Source: Candidatus Saccharimonadota bacterium (GTDB lineage Bacteria; Patescibacteriota; Saccharimonadia; Saccharimonadales; Saccharimonadaceae). Taken from it: 55,590 nt of DNA. Under the pieces are notes generated by a model that was not told the DNA's origin, ran no database searches, and saw nothing but the letters and a program-made list of their open reading frames with translations. The stretch covers positions 1 through 55,590 of the forward strand of contig WRLC01000005.1 in NCBI GenBank assembly GCA_009777795.1, given 5' to 3'. The position numbers were made by a program, and so were the translations under genes. Numbering within the stretch: the first letter of the stretch is position 1; the number at the start of each line of letters is the position of its first letter. This document shows positions 51,666 to 55,590 of this stretch, one piece after another.

Positions 51666-52267
51666 CGCCCGGCGTTCCGCTACGCATCGTTTTTCCCGAG
51701 GGCGACGACCCGCGCATCCGCGAGGCCGCCGAGTTTCTTAGCGCCCAAGGTTTCGCCGACCCTATTCTTCTCACCGGCAGCGACGACCTGCTCACCGCCT
51801 ACCAGCTCGTCCAAGATGAAACCGCCGTCGCTCTCATCGCCTTTTCCGCTCCGGCGCCCACTACCGAGCCCTCCTTTTTCCTCCTCGAGCGCGGCGACCC
51901 GGAGAACCGCCCCGAGCGGCTCATTTTGACCGACACTTCCTCCATCCAATCCCTTGACCCCGAGAAACTCCTCGCCGTCCAGCCCCGCCTCGCCGTCTTT
52001 CCAGCCTCCGACCCTGCCGTCGCCCAAATCCGCGCCGCCCACCCCATCTGGCTCATCGGCGACTCCTCCGCCCTCGACGACATCAACGTCCTCGTCGCCG
52101 CCGATTCCACCACCCGCCTCGCCCTGCTCACCAGTCTCAAACAATTCGCCGGCTTCCGCGCCTATGGCCCAATTTCCCCATCGCCGGTCCTTAGCGCCAC
52201 CCTCGCCCCCGACGCCACCACCGCCGACATCATCACCACCACTGAATGCCTTGCCAAACTCGCCTAG
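51662..52267 (+). CDS. Short phosphotransacetylase-like protein
   Basis: 201 residues. The start LRIVFPEGDDPRIREAAEFLSAQGFADPILLTG matches the first Rossmann segment of phosphate acetyl/butyryltransferases. Enzymes of that family are about 300-330 residues, and the later PTA blocks (SGGAVHSTADTVRPALQ-type and the C-terminal subdomain) are missing. A later segment, YGPISPSPVLSATLAPDATTADIITTTECLA, recalls the C-terminal PTA end. It looks like an internally shortened relative whose activity is doubtful. ATGA overlap with pyrG. It may also be an unrelated small Rossmann protein. Confidence 0.55.
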   Translation: MTPGVPLRIVFPEGDDPRIREAAEFLSAQGFADPILLTGSDDLLTAYQLVQDETAVALIAFSAPAPTTEPSFFLLERGDPENRPERLILTDTSSIQSLDPEKLLAVQPRLAVFPASDPAVAQIRAAHPIWLIGDSSALDDINVLVAADSTTRLALLTSLKQFAGFRAYGPISPSPVLSATLAPDATTADIITTTECLAKLA

Positions 52268-52273
52268 ACCCGC

Positions 52274-52279
52274 TATAAT
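52274..52279 (+). promoter_or_regulatory. -10 box of leaderless HIT gene
   Basis: TATAAT 6 nt before the ATG at 52286. Confidence 0.65.
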
Positions 52280-52285
52280 ACAGAT

Positions 52286-52699
52286 ATGGAAAATATTTTT
52301 GCGAACATTGTTAGCGGCGAAGTGCCGTCCCATAAAATTTACGAAGACGATCAAATCCTCGCCTTCCTCGACATCCACCCCCTCACCCCCGGCCACACCC
52401 TCCTCATCCCCAAGTGCGCCTTTGACTACATCTTCGACCTGCCCGACGACCTATATAATTATATGTGGCGTATCGCCAAGAAATTGGCCAAGCCCCTCCA
52501 AGAGGCCATGGGTGCCAAGCGCATCGGCATTATTGTTGAGGGCTTCCTTGTTCCCCACACCCATATCCACCTCGTGCCCATCAATGACGACCAACAACTC
52601 AAACATGGCTCCCGCAACCACGACACCACCCCAGAAGAGCTCGCCCAAATCGCCGCCAAAATCACCCAAGCCATCAAGGATGCCGAATGCAAAAAGTAA
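52286..52699 (+). CDS. HIT-family nucleotide hydrolase
   Basis: 137 residues, normal HIT length. NIFANIVSGEVPSHKIYEDDQILAFLDIHPLTPGHTLLIPK at the start and the histidine triad HTHIHLVP (about residues 92-99). Members hydrolyse nucleoside phosphoramidates, dinucleotides or adenylylated intermediates. Leaderless start. It overlaps the following membrane protein gene by 13 bp. Confidence 0.93.
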   Translation: MENIFANIVSGEVPSHKIYEDDQILAFLDIHPLTPGHTLLIPKCAFDYIFDLPDDLYNYMWRIAKKLAKPLQEAMGAKRIGIIVEGFLVPHTHIHLVPINDDQQLKHGSRNHDTTPEELAQIAAKITQAIKDAECKK

Positions 52700-54453
52700 T
52701 CGATTTCCTCAAGCGCCATTGGGCTATTTGGATTATCCTCGCCGCGGCTTTGGTCATTTCGATGCCCTTCATCCATCCTGAGCCTCTAACCGGCCATGAC
52801 GCCCCCTTTCACATGTTCCGCTACCAAGGCATCGCTAACGCTTGGGCCTCTGGCCAACTCGTTCCCCAGCTCGACCCGGCAGCCTTTGGCGGCTTCGGCT
52901 ACGCGCCCAGCCTCTTTTACGGCCCACTCACCGGTTGGGTCGTCCTCTTTTTCACTTGGCTGGTCGGCGGCCACGCCTATATCGCCGTCAACTTACTAAT
53001 GATTCTCTCGATTTTCGGCGCCGCCCTCGCCTGCTATAAATTAGTCCGCGAAATCACCGGCAAAGCCACCCCCGCCGTCCTCGCCGCCGTCGCCTATGCC
53101 GCCGCACCCTACCACCTGCTCGACTACTTCGTCCGCCGCGCCGACGGCGAGATGCTCCCCTTCATCTTCGCCCCACTCGTCTTTCTCGGCCTCTGGCGCC
53201 TACTCCAAAAAAGTCCCAAAAACGCCATCCTCCCTCTCGTCATCGGCGGCGCTGGCATGGTCCTCTCGCACAACCTCTCCGCCCTGCTCTGGGCCTCGCT
53301 CGCCCTTATTTTCGTCGCCATCAACTGGCGCGGCTTCTTTGCCAAACAAAGCTGGAAGTTCACCCTCCCCAAATTCGTCTATTCCGCCGCCCTGATTCTC
53401 CTCCTCTCCGCCGTTTTCATCCTCCCCATGCTCGAGGCCAGCAACGCCGCGCTCTATAATATTATGAACCCGGTCTTCGCCGAGACCAACATGGGTCAAA
53501 ACGCCGAGGCCGTCTGGCGCCGCGGCATCCACCCCGGCGAGCTCTTTTTCGACACCCCCATCAATTATGACTTGTTCTATGGCCTCGGCCTAATCGCCTT
53601 TCTCGGCGTCGCCGCCTTCGCTTTCGCCCGGCAAAACATGCCCGCCAAAGTCCGGACTTTCACCCGCCAAATGATGATATTCGGCCTCGTCGCCGCCTTC
53701 ATGACCACCGCTTGGTTCTTCCCTTGGCAATGGGTGCCCCGCTTCCTCACCAGCATCCAATTCCCTTGGCGCCTCCTCACCATCTCCTCTTTCGGCCTCG
53801 CCATCACCGCCGGTATCAGCCTCTACTGGCTCGCCCACGAAAAGCTGGCCGAACGCCGTACCGAGCGACCCAGCTTAATGGCAGCAGGGGCTATATTGAT
53901 TCTTGCCGCCGTCGCGCCCCTGATGTCGCTTGGCATGTATCATCCTCGCTGGGACTACTGGTACGACTATCGCCTCTCCTCCTTGGTCGTCAACGAAAAT
54001 CGCATCTGGTGGTACGGCGCCGAATACGAGTACCTCCCCGCCCGCGTCATGGGCTGCGAACACCGCCACCAATGCCCGCTTAAAGAAGAGATGCCCGAAT
54101 GGCTCCTCGACCGCCACGCCGCTGGCATCGTCCGCCATGACGGCTATCTCGAATACCCCCTCTTCTTCTACCCCGCTTACGAGGCCCGCACTGAAAGCGG
54201 CGAAGAGCTCGAGGTCTTCGAATCGCCCAACGGCCTCGTCGCCGTCAAATTCGCTAATGACCAAGAGCTCACCACCAGCCAGCGCGAACTACCATTCGTC
54301 TACGGCATCACCGTTGACACCGTTGACGGCATCGAAGTTGTCTACGGCACCTCACGCGCCACCGCGGTCGGCTTCGCCCTCTCCGCCTTTGGCCTCGCCA
54401 GCCTCATCACTTACTCCATCCTCCACTACCGCACCAGCAAACGCAAAGCCTAG
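52687..54453 (+). CDS. Polytopic membrane protein (PTPS-related / YfhO-like)
   Basis: 588 residues, about eleven to twelve helices. The N-terminal block MPFIHPEPLTGHDAPFHMFRYQGIANAW, with an Asp-His pair in the first extracytoplasmic loop, and YVRRADGEMLPF-type sequence (YFVRRADGEMLPFIFAPLVFLGLW) match the 6-pyruvoyl-tetrahydropterin-synthase-related membrane family, GT-C-like proteins often linked to sugar-lipid chemistry. A C-terminal extracytoplasmic domain (residues about 410-560) precedes the last helix. With the GT2 gene converging on it, a role in envelope glycosylation is plausible but inferred. Confidence 0.78.
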   Translation: MQKVIDFLKRHWAIWIILAAALVISMPFIHPEPLTGHDAPFHMFRYQGIANAWASGQLVPQLDPAAFGGFGYAPSLFYGPLTGWVVLFFTWLVGGHAYIAVNLLMILSIFGAALACYKLVREITGKATPAVLAAVAYAAAPYHLLDYFVRRADGEMLPFIFAPLVFLGLWRLLQKSPKNAILPLVIGGAGMVLSHNLSALLWASLALIFVAINWRGFFAKQSWKFTLPKFVYSAALILLLSAVFILPMLEASNAALYNIMNPVFAETNMGQNAEAVWRRGIHPGELFFDTPINYDLFYGLGLIAFLGVAAFAFARQNMPAKVRTFTRQMMIFGLVAAFMTTAWFFPWQWVPRFLTSIQFPWRLLTISSFGLAITAGISLYWLAHEKLAERRTERPSLMAAGAILILAAVAPLMSLGMYHPRWDYWYDYRLSSLVVNENRIWWYGAEYEYLPARVMGCEHRHQCPLKEEMPEWLLDRHAAGIVRHDGYLEYPLFFYPAYEARTESGEELEVFESPNGLVAVKFANDQELTTSQRELPFVYGITVDTVDGIEVVYGTSRATAVGFALSAFGLASLITYSILHYRTSKRKA

Positions 54454-55394
54454 TCGTCGTTCGCGCGCTTGATATTCGACTCTTCGATAAAATAGAGCGG
54501 CCGGTTTTTCGTCTCAATGAAAATCCGCCCAATATACTCGCCAATCACCCCCAGCGACAGCAGCTGCACACCGCCCAGTAGCAAAATCGCGCTCATCAAC
54601 GACGGATACCCCGCCGTGTCCGGGCCAAAAATCAGCGCCCGCACCACCACGCGTATCATCCAGATAAACGCCACCAAGGTCACCACCATCCCCACCACTG
54701 CCGCAATCCGTAGCGGCGCCGTCGTAAACGACGTCAACCCATCAATCGCCAGATTTATCAGCTTGCCGTAGCCCTGCTGCGTTGTGCCCGCCGCCCGCGC
54801 GTCGCGATCGTACAAAATCTCCTGCTTCTTATACCCCACCCAAGAGAAAATCGCCTTCATATTCCGATTGCTCTCTCGCACTTCCCTTAGCGCCAGCACA
54901 CACCGCCGGCTCAGCAGCCGGAAATCCCCCGTGTCAATCTGAATCGGTACCCGCGTCGTCGTCTGCAGCAGTCGGTAATAAAGCGAGCTCGTCCATTTCT
55001 TCAGCGACGACTCGCCCGCCCGGCTCTTCCGCCGGGCATAAACATCATCCACCCCCGTCTGCCAAATCTTAATCATCTCTGGTATCAACTCCGGCGGGTC
55101 CTGCAAATCCGCATCAATTATCACCGCCGCATCGCCATCCGCATAGTCCAGCCCCGCCAGCATCGCCGTCTCCTTGCCAAAGTTCCGCGAAAAATTAATG
55201 TATTTCGCCTGCTTGTCATTCGCCGCAAAATCCTTGATTAGCTCCAACGTCTTATCGCGCGACCCGTCATTGACAAAAATAAACTCCCACTTAAAGCCCG
55301 GATTCGCCGCTGCCAGCTCCACCAACCGCTCCCGCAATTTGCTAAACACCGCCGCCTCGTTATAGCACGGTATAATAATATCTATCGTCTTCAT
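54450..55394 (-). CDS. GT2 glycosyltransferase, DPM1/GtrB/ArnC-like
   Basis: 314 residues: GT-A domain with IDIIIPCYNEAAVFSKL, FVNDGSRDKTLEL, FGKETAMLAGLDYADGDAAVIIDADLQDPPE (DXD-like DAD and the polyprenyl-phosphate QDPPE block), then two C-terminal helices (RIAAVVGMVVTLVAFIWMI and LMSAILLLGGVQLLSLGVI) and GEYIGRIF. Such enzymes load a sugar on undecaprenyl phosphate for use outside the membrane. It overlaps the convergent membrane protein gene by 4 bp. TATAAT exactly 6 nt before the ATG. Confidence 0.92.
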   Translation of the reverse strand: MKTIDIIIPCYNEAAVFSKLRERLVELAAANPGFKWEFIFVNDGSRDKTLELIKDFAANDKQAKYINFSRNFGKETAMLAGLDYADGDAAVIIDADLQDPPELIPEMIKIWQTGVDDVYARRKSRAGESSLKKWTSSLYYRLLQTTTRVPIQIDTGDFRLLSRRCVLALREVRESNRNMKAIFSWVGYKKQEILYDRDARAAGTTQQGYGKLINLAIDGLTSFTTAPLRIAAVVGMVVTLVAFIWMIRVVVRALIFGPDTAGYPSLMSAILLLGGVQLLSLGVIGEYIGRIFIETKNRPLYFIEESNIKRANDD

Positions 55395-55400
55395 GCCTCT

Positions 55401-55406
55401 ATTATA
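55401..55406 (-). promoter_or_regulatory. -10 box of leaderless GT2 gene
   Basis: TATAAT on the minus strand, AGAGGC, ATG at 55394: a 6-nt gap. Confidence 0.65.
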
Positions 55407-55444
55407 TCACGCCCGCCCTTACCGCCCAAAGCTCCACCAAACCC

Positions 55445-55474
55445 TTGACATCCCCAAACAACTTATGCTAAACT
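55445..55474 (+). promoter_or_regulatory. Promoter of the right-edge G9-tract gene
   Basis: TTGACA (55445-55450) and TAAACT (55469-55474), 18-bp spacer. The leader carries GGGAAGG (55492-55498), 9 nt before the ATG at 55508. Confidence 0.6.
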
Positions 55475-55507
55475 AAAGTAAACAAGGAAAAGGGAAGGTA
55501 GAGCATC

Positions 55508-55590
55508 ATGAGTAAAGCAAACACGCAAAATGCTATGGGGGGGGGCATTCAATGCCTAATCTCCGCTGCCTCATCCTCTCTCTCCTTAGC
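55508..55590 (+). CDS. Start of a FISUMP-like surface gene behind a G9 tract (truncated by window end)
   Basis: Only 83 bp are visible. The ATG at 55508 reads MSKANTQNAMGGG through nine G, closely matching the leader at 41484 (MTSIKTQKVMGGG) in sequence and spacing. The frame after the tract that begins MPNLRCLILSLLS (ATG at 55552) looks like a signal-peptide start. It becomes fused to 55508 only with 10 G. Identity as a FISUMP protein is inferred from this shared leader; no domain is visible. Confidence 0.6.
   Translation, partial: MSKANTQNAMGGGIQCLISAASSSLSL
55537..55545 (+). repeat. G9 homopolymer, candidate phase switch
   Basis: Nine G in the context TATG-G9-CATTC-A-ATGC, nearly identical to 41511-41531. 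Confidence 0.8.

Noticed and set aside
3899-55545. Poly-G tracts as simple assembly or sequencing errors.
   Set aside because: Length errors at homopolymers are possible and cannot be excluded here, but three tracts at the same place in paralogous genes, all needing the same count, are not explained by error.
1-55590. Diversity-generating retroelement acting on the FISUMP C-termini.
   Set aside because: No reverse transcriptase, accessory protein or template repeat was seen in the window. It could lie elsewhere in the genome.
1-55590. CRISPR array, IS element or prophage.
   Set aside because: No evenly spaced direct repeats, transposase, integrase or phage structural genes were recognised.
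1-55590. Alternative genetic code with UGA read as glycine, as in Absconditabacteria and Gracilibacteria.
   Set aside because: TGA ends many genes exactly at family-typical C-termini and at ATGA overlaps, so it acts as a stop.

Overview
The window reads as chromosomal DNA of an ultra-small Patescibacteria/CPR bacterium, most likely Saccharibacteria (TM7). The lineage call is inference. It rests on the gene content: a full type IV pilus and competence set, an archaeal-type AspRS, almost no biosynthetic genes and a cutinase-like exported protein. Genes are packed with ATGA overlaps and overlapping convergent ends. Codon use strongly favours C-ending codons. TGA, TAA and TAG all act as stops.

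Layout. 0-3.8 kb: end of a FISUMP-type surface protein, an RRM RNA-binding protein, a LOG-family protein and argS. 3.8-5.4 kb: a second FISUMP gene behind an 11-G tract. 5.4-10.3 kb: heterodimeric ABC exporter and aspS. 10.3-14.4 kb: a Tim44-like membrane protein, then pilT, pilC and a pilin. 14.4-17.4 kb: AEC permease, FtsA-like ATPase, unknown membrane protein. 17.4-22.2 kb: prepilin peptidase and four pilin-like genes. 22.2-28 kb: tsaE, comEC, rny, tRNA-Gly, ndk, a membrane GIY-YIG protein and glyA. 28-30.7 kb: exported cutinase/VWA/PKD protein. 30.8-36.2 kb: sufS-like gene, thioredoxin-like membrane protein, LolD/FtsX-type ABC pair, uppP, ZIP transporter. 36.3-41.4 kb: tRNA-CAT, then pilM-pilN-pilO-small protein-pilB. 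41.5-43.8 kb: a two-domain FISUMP gene behind a 9-G tract. 43.9-55.4 kb: recJ, a winged-helix protein, ABC exporter, LTA-synthase-like protein, pyrG, Pta-like fragment, HIT protein, YfhO/PTPS-related membrane protein, GT2 glycosyltransferase. From 55.5 kb: start of a fourth FISUMP-like gene, again behind a 9-G tract.

How it fits together. The pilus genes (motor, platform, PilMNO, peptidase, pilins) and ComEC would give twitching, attachment and DNA uptake. The FISUMP proteins and the cutinase/VWA protein are likely host-contact molecules. ABC exporters, UppP, LTA-synthase-like and glycosyltransferase genes maintain the envelope.

Four signals are not explained by ordinary gene annotation. (1) Three FISUMP-type loci carry poly-G tracts just after the start codon. 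In all three, exactly 10 G would fuse the Shine-Dalgarno-served start to the signal peptide, but the tracts read 11, 9 and 9: a candidate phase-variable surface-protein system. (2) A 15-bp palindrome, TTACTCCAAGAGTAA, occurs six times exactly and seven more times with 1-2 changes, nearly always inside genes and in all three reading phases. It is a candidate DNA-uptake or genome-organisation sequence. (3) A family of roughly 100-130 bp imperfect palindromic elements sits in frame inside protein-coding genes (a pilin, the cutinase gene and recJ, with a remnant in argS), resembling Rickettsia palindromic elements. (4) At least 18 genes have a -10 box 6-10 nt before the ATG (12 at exactly 6 nt), implying leaderless mRNAs as the default, while pilin, translation and phase-variable genes keep Shine-Dalgarno leaders.
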